From contig SWDM01000018.1 in NCBI GenBank assembly GCA_005116835.1, positions 301,893 through 365,892 on the forward strand: a stretch of DNA of 64,000 nt, read 5' to 3'. The stretch is from Nitrospira sp. Lineage in GTDB: Bacteria; Nitrospirota; Nitrospiria; Nitrospirales; Nitrospiraceae. A program made the translations under genes and the position numbers. This document shows, one piece after another, positions 8,285 through 17,127 of this stretch (its first letter is position 1; each line of letters starts with the position of its first letter). The notes under the pieces are model-generated. The model had not been told where the DNA came from and did not search any database. It saw only the letters and a program-made list of their open reading frames with translations.

Positions 8285-9226
8285 CTATGTCACTAAGAGA
8301 TCGACGGCTGCGCAAAGTTCGCGCACTGCAGCGGCAGATTTCACCAACTCTGCCTTCTCCTCCGCCGTCAGCTCATATTCGACGACCTGTTCCGCCCCGC
8401 CTCGGCCCAGCCTGACTGGCACACCCACGACGACATCGCGCAACCCATATTCACCTTCACAGAGCACCGCACAAGGCAGCACCCTCTTCTGGTCCTTCAC
8501 AATCGCCTCAACCATATCGACAGCAGAGGCCGAGGGGGCATAGAACGCACTGCCCGTGACTAACAGACTCACGATTTCGGCCCCCCCCTCTCGTGTCCGC
8601 TTCACAATCGCCTCCAACCGATCGGCCGACAGCAACTCTGAGACCGGCTTCCCCTTCACCGTCGTGTACCGCGACAAGGGCACCATCGTATCGCCATGTC
8701 CACCCAGAACCATGGCAGACACGTCGGTGCCAGGCACACTCAATTCAGCCGCGATGAACGCGCGCATCCGGGCGGAATCGAGCACTCCCGCCATACCCAA
8801 GACCCGCGACTTCGGCAATCCGCTCACGCGGCGCGCAACATGAACCATGGCATCCAGCGGGTTGGTGACGAGAATCAAAATGACGTTCGGCGATCGCGAC
8901 ACGAGTTCAGAAACGACCGATTTCACGATCTTCGCGTTGGTGGCCAACAACTCGTCACGGCTCATCCCCGGTTTGCGAGGAATTCCCGAGGTGATCACCG
9001 CCACCGACGAGCCGGCCGTTTCATCATAGCCGTTCGTGCCCACCACCCGGGTGCTGTAGCCGCAAACCGGCCCGGCCTGGGTGATGTCGAGGGCCTTGCC
9101 TTGCGGGACGCCCTTCACAATGTCGACAAGCACCACCTCATACTCATCCTTCTCGGCCAGCCGTTGGGCCATCGTACCGCCGACATTCCCCGCGCCAACC
9201 ACCGTAATTTTCGGTCTCCCCATCAT
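8285..9226 (-). CDS. mdh: Malate dehydrogenase (LDH-like MDH)
   Basis: Interconverts malate and oxaloacetate with NAD. The Rossmann motif [16 protein letters not shown] is at the N-terminus, followed by the NAD-binding acid in VVLVDIVKG. The catalytic region contains TNPLDAM and the histidine in [12 protein letters not shown], and the active-site loop has [13 protein letters not shown]. These point to the 313-residue LDH-like MDH type also found in reductive TCA organisms. Ribosome site cgaggagccg precedes tandem ATGs. The gene is followed by a word-repeat hairpin on its upstream side. Confidence 0.96.
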   Translation of the reverse strand: MMGRPKITVVGAGNVGGTMAQRLAEKDEYEVVLVDIVKGVPQGKALDITQAGPVCGYSTRVVGTNGYDETAGSSVAVITSGIPRKPGMSRDELLATNAKIVKSVVSELVSRSPNVILILVTNPLDAMVHVARRVSGLPKSRVLGMAGVLDSARMRAFIAAELSVPGTDVSAMVLGGHGDTMVPLSRYTTVKGKPVSELLSADRLEAIVKRTREGGAEIVSLLVTGSAFYAPSASAVDMVEAIVKDQKRVLPCAVLCEGEYGLRDVVVGVPVRLGRGGAEQVVEYELTAEEKAELVKSAAAVRELCAAVDLLVT

Positions 9227-9234
9227 CGGCTCCT

Positions 9235-9300
9235 CGTGAAACGTAAAACGTGAATCGTGAAACGTAATATCCCCTTACGCCTCACCCCTCACCCCTCACG
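9235..9300. repeat. Word-repeat hairpin with GTGAAACG arms
   Basis: Left arm cgtgaaacgtaaaacgtg (repeated words gtgaaacg) and right arm ttacgcctcacccctcac. The structure is imperfect, with A opposite C at several positions. It separates mdh from the downstream end of the next minus-strand gene and touches that gene's stop codon at 9296. Confidence 0.5.
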
Positions 9301-9703
9301 TGTGTTCGTGTTCCGTCCAACCTGCAACTTTAAAATTAATCGTACAGACGAAATTGTCTCCGTCATAAAAATTGACCTTGATCTTCTTCTTGCCATAGGT
9401 CTTTGCCAGAAAGGCGTCCGGATCATCGACCAATTCCTGATATCCCCCTGCCGGATATTCTCCGAGGTCATGAAAGACCACGATCATCCCCACTTTGACT
9501 TCCTGGAGAATCTTAGCCCAACAACGGGGATAGACCTCCCAAAACTTGGCCTCAATGAGATCCTTCGTTGGTTCCTGGCGATCCTCCCCCGGCTTGAAGG
9601 GCTGCGCAAACTTCGCCAGCCGGCGAACATAAGGATACTGATGCCCTGTAAACAGCTTGTGCAGCCAGGGCGGAACGGTTGGTCGTTTAGTTTCGTCAGT
9701 CAT
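9296..9703 (-). CDS. Conserved hypothetical protein (135 aa)
   Basis: I do not recognise a domain. It is a soluble, aromatic-rich protein starting MTDETKRPTVPPWLHKLF, with GHQYPYVRRLAKFAQPFKPG and a C-terminal beta-rich KKKIKVNFYDGDNFVCTINF. A reading frame reaches 9757, but the extra residues come from a repeat arm; gagagacgga before 9703 supports the shorter start. It lies between mdh and cbbO on the same strand. Two word-repeat hairpins flank it, so it may form its own transcription unit. Confidence 0.75.
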   Translation of the reverse strand: MTDETKRPTVPPWLHKLFTGHQYPYVRRLAKFAQPFKPGEDRQEPTKDLIEAKFWEVYPRCWAKILQEVKVGMIVVFHDLGEYPAGGYQELVDDPDAFLAKTYGKKKIKVNFYDGDNFVCTINFKVAGWTEHEHT

Positions 9704-9714
9704 GTTCCGTCTCT

Positions 9715-9808
9715 CGTGAAAAGTGAAACGTATGGGGTCAGATGACATCGTTGCCATCCTTCCACTTCCCTCATCTTACGTTTCACGTTTTACCTTTCAC
9801 CTTTCACG
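9715..9808. repeat. Word-repeat hairpin with GTGAAACG / CGTTTCAC arms
   Basis: Left arm cgtgaaaagtgaaacgta and right arm tacgtttcacgttttacc extended by ctttcacctttcacg. It uses the same word set as 9235-9300 and 28282-28313. The right arm overlaps the stop codon of the cbbO-like gene at 9804. Confidence 0.6.
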
Positions 9809-12800
9809 TCGTGAGCCGTTGATAGATCCGCGGCAATCGCTTCGGCAAGGCTTCGAGATGGTCGATGACCGCAAACTGCACATCGCCGTACATTCTCCTG
9901 ACATAACCGTCGGCCTCCCGATCGATCGTGATACAAAACGGATGGACTCCCCGCTGGCGCGCCTCCCGCAATGCAACCTTGGTGTCCTCCAGCGAATACT
10001 CGTCTTTATAGCCGTCGTCAAGCGGACGGCCATCGCTGATGAGGACGAGCAGCCTCGTTCTCGCCTCTCGCGCCAACAACTTAGCAGTCGCATGCCGAAT
10101 GGCGGCCCCATCACGGTTCTGCTGCATAGGAGCTAGTCCGCCCAGCCGCTGCGCTGCCTTCCCGCCCAACCGATCGTCAAAATCCTTGACCACAAGAAAA
10201 TCCACCTGCCCCCGGCCCTGGCCCGAATAGCCATACAGCGCATACTGGTCTCCAACCGCTTCAAGGGCTTCACACAACAACACCAGCCCCTCTTTCTCCA
10301 GATCGATCACGCGACGGCCGTTGTCCAACTGGCGACTGGTCGACCCGCTTACGTCGACTAAAAATGCTGCCGCGACATCCCGTTCTTTTCTCTCCCGCCT
10401 GACGTAGATCCGGTCTGAGAGGTCTGTCCCCGCCGCCCGCTCAGCGCACAGACGAACGGTCGCATCGATATCGAGATCCTCGCCCTCAGCCTGACCCGAT
10501 ACACGCCGCAAGCCCGGTGGTCTCAAACTTTCAAAAAATCGTCGAAGGGCCGAGACTTCGCTCCCATGCGCGCTCAACGTGGCGCCCACGATGTCCCCGT
10601 TTCCCTCTTCCGCAGGGCGCTCGACAACGCGACACCAGTTGAGGCGATAGTCTTCGATCCTTTGGTCCCATTCCGGGTAACGCACCATACGATCGCCAGG
10701 CCCTGCATGATCGACCGGCGTCGGCTGCTCGACCTTCAAAGCGAGGAGTTCTTCCACATGGGAAGGCAACTGCCGCCCCCCGGCAAGCCGGTCACTCTCG
10801 GTTTCGGTGCGAGTTCCTTCTCGGTTCCGTCGACCCTGGCTTGACGATTCCTGCGCTCCGCCGGCAGCGCTCGCCATCCGTTCAATGTCCTCCGACTGTC
10901 TCTGATCGTCCGATGCCGGCTCATCCCGGTCCTGCCGACGAATGAACTCAGGATTCATCGCTCCACGATAGACCCAGTTGGTGACAGGGCGATAGTCCTC
11001 ACCCGTCTGGTCGGACGCGGTGGGCCCCACACCCAGATCCTCCGATACATCATTCGCCTGATCGGCCTGGATCATCTCCCCCTTCGGCGCCAACAGTGTT
11101 TCGAGCGTCACATAGAGATGATGGGCCAAACGCACGGCCTCTTCCGCCGTCGCTGTGGGAGTCAGAATCGCCTGGCACATCGGCGAGAGTATGGCGATCT
11201 CGCTCTTGATTGCGTCGTGAATGGCGACAGGCTGCGAGGCGGCGGTTGAGAGCTGGAGCAGTTGATCGACTACGAGCTCTTTGACTGTCAGCCCATGCGT
11301 CAGGGATCTGGTCGTGATGGACTCCCGAGCGAATTGCTGCAGATCCCGTTGAAGTCCCGGGTATTCCCGTTGCAGCAGAAACTCCACCCGCGCGTCTTCT
11401 ACAAGCATCCACAAGTCTTGGATTAGTCCCGGATGGGGATAGAGACGAAAGAGCGCAGCCAAGGTATCCGGCGCAGCCTGTTTCACCCGGCCATATCTCT
11501 GCCGCACCGCCATGACGAGATCGACAAGCGGCTCAAGAGTGAGCCGGTAGGTTCCAAACTCCACATGCCCCGCTTCGTGGGCCGCCATCACCAAATACAA
11601 ACGCCGATTCTCTTCAGCAGTGGGATAACGACGAAGAAGCGATGGCAGCGAAATAACCCGCCCATCCTGGCTTACCGTGGCCCGCGCTGCGGTTTCCTGG
11701 TTCAGCGAGTCGGGGAGCGCTTGGATCGTCAGATCCGCCCCACAGAGTCCCTGCACGAAGAGCTTCACGGTACGGGCCACTTGCCGAAGGGACACACCGC
11801 TTAGAGCCGTCTCCACCGAGGTCAGCGATTTCTGAGATTCGAGGGCAAAGTAGGCTCTGGCTCCTTCGACACTGTAGGCCAAGACTTCCATGCCCGCTGT
11901 GAACCAAGCCTCGAAACGAGTCGCAGCCCCGGCAGACTCACCGATCACGCTCACCAGCTCCGGCGCGCGCCGCAAATAGGCCAGCGCCGTTTCTGCGTCT
12001 CGCTCCGCCACCAAGGCCCCATACTGCAATATCTTTATCCTCCATCCTTCAGTCGGCACGGCACGCAACAGTCGTGGCGATTCCGACAACCACGCAATGC
12101 CGGCCGCAGGATTGCGCTCAGCCAGCAACGACCCGACCGTGACAACTTTGACCCTCACTGACCGGTCTTCAAGATCGCCAAGAATGAGCGGGCTGGTGCG
12201 GAGAAATTCAATGGTCCCGAAATAGTCCGTCCTGCCAAAACTACTCTGGGAAATGAGCTTCAATCCAAATGCGGCCCAGGCCCTGGAATCCTCGACGGGC
12301 AACACGCGAGCAACAGAGGGGATTTGGCGGATGTACTCCAGCGCAACGACAAAATCGACCTTCGTCAGTTCAAACCCGATTTCCAACCAGACTCCCACTT
12401 GGTCCGGCGCGATCACCGTCACCACATCAGGCGCGACTCGGAGATACTCCAGCGCAAGATTCACATCTTGCTCTGCCAGATCCAGAGCCGTTTTCAAGAC
12501 CACCGACCGAACCGATGGTCGTTCAATCAGCCCCAGCACCAGCGGACTCTCTTTGAAATATTTCAACCCAATTGCGCCGGACGATTGGGCCAATGCAATT
12601 CCCAAATCCAGCCAGGCCACGGTATCGCTAAGCCTGCCTCGCTGCAGCAATTCGGGAAACGATTCGATGGCGGCGCGCATAACTTTTGGGGAAACCTCAG
12701 CCAATTCATCGAGCAGTAACAAGACACCTTCCATTTGGTTTGGCGTCGCAACGGCTTCGACGAGGCGCGAGAACAGATGTTCGGCCGTAGCAGGCCCCAG

Positions 12801-12851
12801 CTCCTCCGCCAACTTGGCGATCAATTGCTTATGCGTATCCGCCATCTCCAT
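9804..12851 (-). CDS. CbbO/NorD-like protein with C-terminal VWA domain
   Basis: A 1015-residue protein of the CbbO/NorD family, which partners with a MoxR-type AAA+ ATPase (CbbQ/NorQ) to remodel RuBisCO or insert metal into nitric oxide reductase. The N-terminal half is helical repeats. Near the middle is a zinc-protease-like MAAHEAGHVEFGTYR. The C-terminus is a von Willebrand A domain with MIDAS LVDVSGSTSRQL and LISDGRPLDDGY. The matching ATPase gene is at 18048-18866, 5 kb away. The start was set at MEMADTH after ggattgga; the frame extends to 12950. The target enzyme is unknown. Confidence 0.85.
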   Translation of the reverse strand: MEMADTHKQLIAKLAEELGPATAEHLFSRLVEAVATPNQMEGVLLLLDELAEVSPKVMRAAIESFPELLQRGRLSDTVAWLDLGIALAQSSGAIGLKYFKESPLVLGLIERPSVRSVVLKTALDLAEQDVNLALEYLRVAPDVVTVIAPDQVGVWLEIGFELTKVDFVVALEYIRQIPSVARVLPVEDSRAWAAFGLKLISQSSFGRTDYFGTIEFLRTSPLILGDLEDRSVRVKVVTVGSLLAERNPAAGIAWLSESPRLLRAVPTEGWRIKILQYGALVAERDAETALAYLRRAPELVSVIGESAGAATRFEAWFTAGMEVLAYSVEGARAYFALESQKSLTSVETALSGVSLRQVARTVKLFVQGLCGADLTIQALPDSLNQETAARATVSQDGRVISLPSLLRRYPTAEENRRLYLVMAAHEAGHVEFGTYRLTLEPLVDLVMAVRQRYGRVKQAAPDTLAALFRLYPHPGLIQDLWMLVEDARVEFLLQREYPGLQRDLQQFARESITTRSLTHGLTVKELVVDQLLQLSTAASQPVAIHDAIKSEIAILSPMCQAILTPTATAEEAVRLAHHLYVTLETLLAPKGEMIQADQANDVSEDLGVGPTASDQTGEDYRPVTNWVYRGAMNPEFIRRQDRDEPASDDQRQSEDIERMASAAGGAQESSSQGRRNREGTRTETESDRLAGGRQLPSHVEELLALKVEQPTPVDHAGPGDRMVRYPEWDQRIEDYRLNWCRVVERPAEEGNGDIVGATLSAHGSEVSALRRFFESLRPPGLRRVSGQAEGEDLDIDATVRLCAERAAGTDLSDRIYVRRERKERDVAAAFLVDVSGSTSRQLDNGRRVIDLEKEGLVLLCEALEAVGDQYALYGYSGQGRGQVDFLVVKDFDDRLGGKAAQRLGGLAPMQQNRDGAAIRHATAKLLAREARTRLLVLISDGRPLDDGYKDEYSLEDTKVALREARQRGVHPFCITIDREADGYVRRMYGDVQFAVIDHLEALPKRLPRIYQRLTT

Positions 12852-12948
12852 TCGCGATCCAATCCTACGGGATTTTCGGGCAGTGTTGGAAAGTCCTGGA
12901 TTGTAAAGGACGCCCCAGCGCTTGTAAACTGTACCCCTACGGGCGGGC

Positions 12949-13022
12949 ATGGGGCGAGAGGCACGAGGCGAGTGGTAAAAGCTCTCGTCTTCCCTCTAGC
13001 CCCTGGCCCCTCGCCTCTAGCC
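12949..13022. repeat. Word-repeat hairpin with CTCTAGCCCCTCGCC arms
   Basis: Left arm ggggcgagaggcacgaggcg and right arm ctagcccctggcccctcgcc with the tail tctagcc. It lies between the divergent cbbO-like and FTR genes, so it is in a 5' region rather than a 3' end. The same words recur at 29552 and 40249. Confidence 0.6.
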
Positions 13023-13033
13023 AAAGGATTGAA

Positions 13034-13474
13034 ATGAGCGAGCCGAAAAAAGAGAGTCTCGATAGAATGTGGAAGTTTACAAAGGGTTTTGCGGAGAAGA
13101 GCGGAACTTCAATGCATCCCATGCCCGCCGTCACCGAAGCCGTGGTCAAAGGCCTCGCGATGCATGTGGACGAATTAGGCAAACCCCTCTGCCCCTGCAA
13201 CTTCTACAAGGATAAAGCCGCAGAAGCCAAACTCCGCCGCTGGATGTGCGCCTGCGATGAAATGCAGATCTACAAATACTGCCACTGCCTATTATTTGTG
13301 CGGGAAGACGGTCTACCGATCACGGAGTATCTCCCTGAGGGCCACGAGGGACGCGAGATCTACGGACTCGTCACAGATCCGACTCCCGAGAAGGGCCGGG
13401 CACTGAAACATAAGGCAACTACCTCACCGACATCCTTGGGCGAAACACCGGCATCGCCCTCACCCACTTCCTAA
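13034..13474 (+). CDS. ftrB: Ferredoxin:thioredoxin reductase catalytic subunit
   Basis: FTR passes electrons from ferredoxin through a 4Fe-4S cluster to a disulfide that reduces thioredoxin. The signature is complete: C53-P-C55, C72-A-C74 and C83-H-C85, with spacing as in plant FTR. The middle motif is CAC instead of CPC. The C-terminal tail after about residue 115 is low-complexity, rich in threonine and serine. It overlaps neither neighbour; a secreted protein gene follows 5 bp downstream. No FTR variable subunit is visible, which is common outside cyanobacteria. Confidence 0.93.
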   Translation: MSEPKKESLDRMWKFTKGFAEKSGTSMHPMPAVTEAVVKGLAMHVDELGKPLCPCNFYKDKAAEAKLRRWMCACDEMQIYKYCHCLLFVREDGLPITEYLPEGHEGREIYGLVTDPTPEKGRALKHKATTSPTSLGETPASPSPTS

Positions 13475-13479
13475 CTGCC

Positions 13480-14112
13480 ATGCCATTGCGCAATCGACTT
13501 CAGTGCGTCGCAGTCCTACTGCTCCTGTTTGGAATCCTCTGGTCTGACCGAGCGCAGGCCGTCGAGCCTGGCAATGTGTCTGTCAGCAAGACACATCAAC
13601 CGCCAGTCTTTAACGAAAAAGACTTCTTCCCTTACAAACAAAAGGGACGGAGCACCCTGACCGGACAAGCATTCCTTGCATCCCCCTCCGGGAAAGCCAT
13701 CACCCAAGCAGGCGCTCCAGTGCATCTCATCCCCATGACGCCTTACACACGTTATTGGTTTGACCACAATGTCAGAACCACATCCTGCGCAACGACAGAA
13801 CCCCTAACATCATCTGAAACCGCAGCCACTCCACGCCCTCCAACCGACTGCCCACAAGAGGCGCTGACCAGGCTCCAGACAGAGAAACGCCTGACTCCCT
13901 ATCTCCGCACAACCAGAGCCAACCCCACCGGACATTTCTGGTTCACCAAGATCCCCGCCGGCCGGTACTACCTCGTCAGCCTGATCGACGAGGGAGCAGG
14001 GACACGCAAAGAAGAACAGCAAACAGGCCTAGCTTGGCTGACCATCGAACTCGACGCAGGCGAGAAACTCACCAACCTCGTAGTGACCGACTGTAAAACC
14101 AGCCTCTGCTGA
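13480..14112 (+). CDS. Secreted protein with carboxypeptidase-regulatory-like C-terminal region
   Basis: A 210-residue protein with a clear signal peptide (hydrophobic VAVLLLLFGILW, cleavage near AQA-VE). The stretch TGHFWFTKIPAGRYYLVSLI resembles the beta-sandwich of carboxypeptidase regulatory-like domains. Two cysteines close to the C-terminus (DCKTSLC) may form a disulfide. It probably acts outside the cytoplasmic membrane; function unknown. It starts 5 bp after ftrB. Its last 204 bases are duplicated, still in frame, at 15245-15448. Confidence 0.75.
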   Translation: MPLRNRLQCVAVLLLLFGILWSDRAQAVEPGNVSVSKTHQPPVFNEKDFFPYKQKGRSTLTGQAFLASPSGKAITQAGAPVHLIPMTPYTRYWFDHNVRTTSCATTEPLTSSETAATPRPPTDCPQEALTRLQTEKRLTPYLRTTRANPTGHFWFTKIPAGRYYLVSLIDEGAGTRKEEQQTGLAWLTIELDAGEKLTNLVVTDCKTSLC

Positions 14113-14622
14113 ACCTGCCTTCTTCCAAAACCTCTCTTTGAATCGAAGGGAGTGTGGGTCGATTTCCCAAGTGATTTGAATTATCCTGTCACCAGTTCAA
14201 ACATTACTCAACCTGGAATAAGCTCCTAATGACGAGATTGCTGAAGGTATGATCCTGAAAAATCAGAGAAACCATATCTGATTTGCGAGGTCTTTTCTTC
14301 AATCGTGTTCGAAGCGTCAGTTGGGCGAATAAGGTTTGCCAAGACAACTCAAACCTCGTTGATCGCGTTTCTCGATTTTTATGAGGGGCAGGTTGGCTGA
14401 ATATCAAGGCTACCAAGAATGGCAGATTTGGTCGGTATGCACGACAAGAACTTGAGGAGTTGCGGGTCATGGAATCCTATTGGATTACTTAATCCGTCGG
14501 ATTGTCGCATTGGGAGATCAGTGTTTTACTTCGCCCTTACAGCGAGAGCGAAGACCATCTTGACACACCACATAGGCAGGCTTCGGTAAACTTATGTCGC
14601 TCGCCGATAGGAAGAACTGATT
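14113..14622. other. Rearranged, lower-GC gene-poor stretch
   Basis: No gene can be supported. The region is AT-richer than its surroundings. Several frames carry short protein-like stretches ended by stops (for example around 14390-14490, where RFGRYARQELEELRVMESYW can be read), suggesting decayed genes. It lies between the two copies of the duplicated gene end. Confidence 0.4.
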
Positions 14623-15171
14623 ATGAAGAACAAGCTATTCATGATTGCGTTAGTGTTTCTTACCTCCATTACCGTGTCGTCCGCGTGGGCGGGCAACGAA
14701 ACGGTCGACATGTCTGTAGTCAAGGCTCTGGCTCAGCGTCCTGTCGATGAGATCCTGGGAAACTCCTCGGTGTCAAAAATAGACATCGAAAAGTACTGGA
14801 AGGAATTACGCGGTCGAAATCGTCCAATGATCGTTTTCTTCTACGCGAACCACGATTCAGCCTCACAGCGTCTTGCTACTCTGGTTCTGTACGTTGCCCG
14901 AGAGTACTCGAACCGCATAGAGTTCCGCTGTGTCAAGGTTTCTGAGAACGGTCCTCCGAAAAAGGATTACGCCAAGCGACTAGAGACCCAGTTCAGCCTC
15001 GATAGCACACCAGGGATTCTCTTCTACGACAATGTTAAAAACAGGCTGGTGTTGGAGCAGGAGACATACATCGACGCCGACTACAAGGAGTTCCGTACGC
15101 CCCAAATGCTCTTATGGAAAGTCTATTACGCCGAAGCCACAAAGGCACTGAACAAGCTACTGGCTGATTGA
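14623..15171 (+). CDS. Secreted thioredoxin-fold protein without a CXXC
   Basis: A 182-residue protein with signal peptide MKNKLFMIALVFLTSITVSS ending near SAWA-GN. The mature part has a thioredoxin-like order: RPMIVFFYANHDSASQRLA, where the active-site CXXC would be replaced by NHDSAS, and a cis-proline segment DSTPGILFYDN. The fold looks intact but it cannot be a dithiol oxidoreductase; a binding or scaffold role is an inference. Ribosome site aggaagaa. Base composition is lower in GC than in neighbouring housekeeping genes, and it lies between the two copies of a duplicated gene end. Confidence 0.7.
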   Translation: MKNKLFMIALVFLTSITVSSAWAGNETVDMSVVKALAQRPVDEILGNSSVSKIDIEKYWKELRGRNRPMIVFFYANHDSASQRLATLVLYVAREYSNRIEFRCVKVSENGPPKKDYAKRLETQFSLDSTPGILFYDNVKNRLVLEQETYIDADYKEFRTPQMLLWKVYYAEATKALNKLLAD

Positions 15172-15244
15172 TGGATATCAGCATCGAAAGTCCGGTATCG
15201 CTGTCACGCATAAGCTGTAACGGGCTCCAGCAACCACCGATTAG

Positions 15245-15448
15245 CCAACCAGAGCCACCCCCACCGGACATTTCTGGTTCACCAAAATCCCCGCCGGCCG
15301 GTACTACCTCGTCAGCCTGATCGATGAGGGAGTAGGACCGCGTAAAGAAGAACAGCAATCGAGCCTAGTCTGGCTGATCATCGAACTCGACGCAGGCGAA
15401 AAACTCACAAACCTCGTAGTGACAGACTGCAAAGCCAGCCTGTGCTGA
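15245..15448 (+). pseudogene. Duplicated 3' end of the secreted protein gene at 13480-14112
   Basis: These 204 bases match 13909-14112 along their whole length with scattered substitutions and no visible indel. They encode ATPTGHFWFTKIPAGRYYLV-like sequence ending DCKASLC and a stop. The signal peptide and first two thirds are missing and no start lies upstream in frame. Substitutions such as T to I are partly conservative, so the copy is not very old or is still constrained. Confidence 0.85.
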
Positions 15449-15593
15449 GCCGCTTCACACAACAACGCCTTTTCTTCATCTTCATTGCTAGGGCTAGATA
15501 ACAAGGCAGTTTCACCTTCCCCACTATTTCCTACACCTCTTGAGCCCCTGCGAGAACTAAAATTGGTCTTCAGTTGAACCCAACGGATAGCCG

Positions 15594-15790
15594 CTAATCC
15601 TTCATAGTGTTTTTGACGTGCCCCCAGACAGCTAGCCTTTTAACTGAAATATTTTGCCATTCTTGTATTTTCAGGATAGCAGTGTAGAAGATTAAGGTCT
15701 GCCGTTTCGGGTCCTGAATGGGAAACAGCAAATCGCTGAAATCGATCAACCCCGTTTGATAACGCACGTGAACTATCTCAACACGGCAAA
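15594..15790 (-). pseudogene. Possible remnant of an outer-membrane efflux protein (TolC/OEP) C-terminus
   Basis: Reading the minus strand gives VRYQTGLIDFSDLL followed by about 40 residues to a stop at 15594. RYQ-x-GLIDF-x-DLL is a typical OEP-family motif near the end of the domain. There is an upstream stop near 15800 and no start codon with a ribosome site. It overlaps the 5' end of the plus-strand TPR-like gene. The identification rests on one motif. Confidence 0.3.
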
Positions 15791-16334
15791 GCGAAGCTTA
15801 GTGAAGCTATACCTCTCGTTTAAGGCATCAAAAGAAAAAAACCATTTAGAAGCCATCAGGCTTTGGGAAAGGCTGAGAACCTTTGAGGATGAGCAAGATA
15901 CATTTGCCCGATCTATGCTGGCGTGGGAATTCGACAAAATTGGAGACAAAACAAGAGCGCTCTATTATGGGAATCAGGTTCTAAACGTTGATCCGTATAA
16001 TGTTCTCATGTTGAAGTTTCTAATTAGGATTTATTTTGACCAGAAGGAACATGCCATTGTGTATGGATATGTGCAGAGAGCAACATCTTATTTGCCAGAT
16101 CCGCAGATCGAGAAAACCAAAGCTGCGTTGACTCGTTGGCTTGGTATTCTCGTTCCATGGTTCCGCATGGTTCCGAAACTCCGAGTCATCCTCCCCAAAA
16201 TGGAACGGGCGTTGAAAGATGATTACAATTACGAATCAGAGTGGCTTCATTGGGCTCAAGGTTACAAGCAATGGTACGAGGAACGACTCAGTTTAGGCGA
16301 TAGTCCTTTGCCTCCCGGGGAATCTTGGAACTAA
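15756..16334 (+). CDS. TPR-like hypothetical protein
   Basis: A helical protein of about 190 residues with tetratricopeptide-like spacing: AIRLWERLRTFEDEQDTFARSMLAWEFDKIGDK read in pieces such as AIRLWERLR, then TRALYYGNQVLNVDPYNVLM and AIVYGYVQRATSYLPD. No signal peptide. No ATG lies near the beginning; a TTG (15756) or GTG (15768) must be used and neither has a clear ribosome site, so the 5' end may be truncated. The coding sequence is AT-richer than average. It could bind a partner protein; nothing else can be said. Confidence 0.55.
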   Translation: MITHVNYLNTAKRSLVKLYLSFKASKEKNHLEAIRLWERLRTFEDEQDTFARSMLAWEFDKIGDKTRALYYGNQVLNVDPYNVLMLKFLIRIYFDQKEHAIVYGYVQRATSYLPDPQIEKTKAALTRWLGILVPWFRMVPKLRVILPKMERALKDDYNYESEWLHWAQGYKQWYEERLSLGDSPLPPGESWN

Positions 16335-16449
16335 AGCACACTTTCCCTTGAAAGCCATACTTTCAAATTTCACAGCACATACAGCTCAGGAAGCTGAGTA
16401 ACGTGTGGGCGTCGAACGAGAGCCCTCCAACTCCCTCCATCTCACTTTA

Positions 16450-16545
16450 GGGGAGTGGCCAAGGCTGCCCTTTACTGCGCGCATCGAACGAGCACATTCT
16501 TATCGTGCGCGTTCTGCGAGCAAGAAGGGCACCTGGCCGCTCCCC
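16450..16545. repeat. Family B hairpin repeat, copy B1
   Basis: Outer stem ggggagtggccaaggctg / ggccgctcccc around the conserved core tgcgcgcatcgaacgag, cac and gtgcgcgttctgcgagca. It lies 7 bases downstream of the minus-strand lipoprotein stop codon, between convergent genes. Confidence 0.8.
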
Positions 16546-16552
16546 TCCACCC

Positions 16553-16984
16553 TCATTGCCAGCCACTCACCTCATACCCCTTCTCACTCAAACACTTCAC
16601 CACCGCGTCTGCATAGGCAGGGTCCGGATCGAGCGGCCTGTAGGCGCCGCCCACTGAACCGATGATGACTCCGAGCGCGCCACCGGCTGCCGCCCCAATC
16701 GTCACACCCGCTACTCCACCGATGAGTCCAGTCGATGCCCCTACCGCAGCGCCACTGATCAGACCCAGTCCTGCGCCAGCCGCCACATTGCCACTTCGGC
16801 TCCCAGTACCGGGCTTCAGCCCCGCCGCTTCAGCCTTCTGCTGACAAATGATCACTTCAAACTTCGCCATCTCCCGCCCCTGCATCTGCAACTTCGCATT
16901 CGACTTCAACAACGGCCCCGGCCCAGCACAGGCCGCAAGACATAGAATTAAACCAGGAATGACGATGCTCTGAATCTTCCTCAA
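16553..16984 (-). CDS. Glycine-zipper lipoprotein, paralog 1
   Basis: A 143-residue lipoprotein: signal peptide with lipobox LAAC (cysteine at about residue 19), then a small-residue-rich central segment (GAGLGLISGAAVGASTGLIG and GGVAGVTIGAAAGGALGVII) typical of glycine-zipper membrane-inserting helices. It ends KGYEVSGWQ, shared with the paralog at 17128-17559, which has identical length and layout. It is probably attached to the outer membrane facing the periplasm. Role unknown; glycine-zipper lipoproteins are often linked to envelope stability. Confidence 0.8.
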   Translation of the reverse strand: MRKIQSIVIPGLILCLAACAGPGPLLKSNAKLQMQGREMAKFEVIICQQKAEAAGLKPGTGSRSGNVAAGAGLGLISGAAVGASTGLIGGVAGVTIGAAAGGALGVIIGSVGGAYRPLDPDPAYADAVVKCLSEKGYEVSGWQ

Positions 16985-17024
16985 TCCCTCACCCTCCTTT
17001 TTTCACCGGGATGGCACTCTCTCA

Positions 17025-17121
17025 GGTCTCGCAGCCAGGGTAATCCCGACTGCGGCCGTCGAACGAGCACTGTTTCATCGTGCGCGTTCCGGGAGCAAAG
17101 GGATGCCCTGGCTGCGAGACC
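17025..17121. repeat. Family B hairpin repeat, copy B2
   Basis: A perfect 16-bp outer stem ggtctcgcagccaggg / ccctggctgcgagacc encloses the family core gtcgaacgagcac ... gtgcgcgttccgggagca. The outer stem sequence is unlike those of B1, B4 and B5. It begins 6 bases downstream of the stop codon of the second lipoprotein gene. Confidence 0.8.
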
Positions 17122-17127
17122 GTCCCC

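Noticed and set aside
14204..14470. Minus-strand 88-residue frame in the AT-rich region
   Set aside because: No ribosome site, odd composition, and competing frames of equal quality on the other strand.
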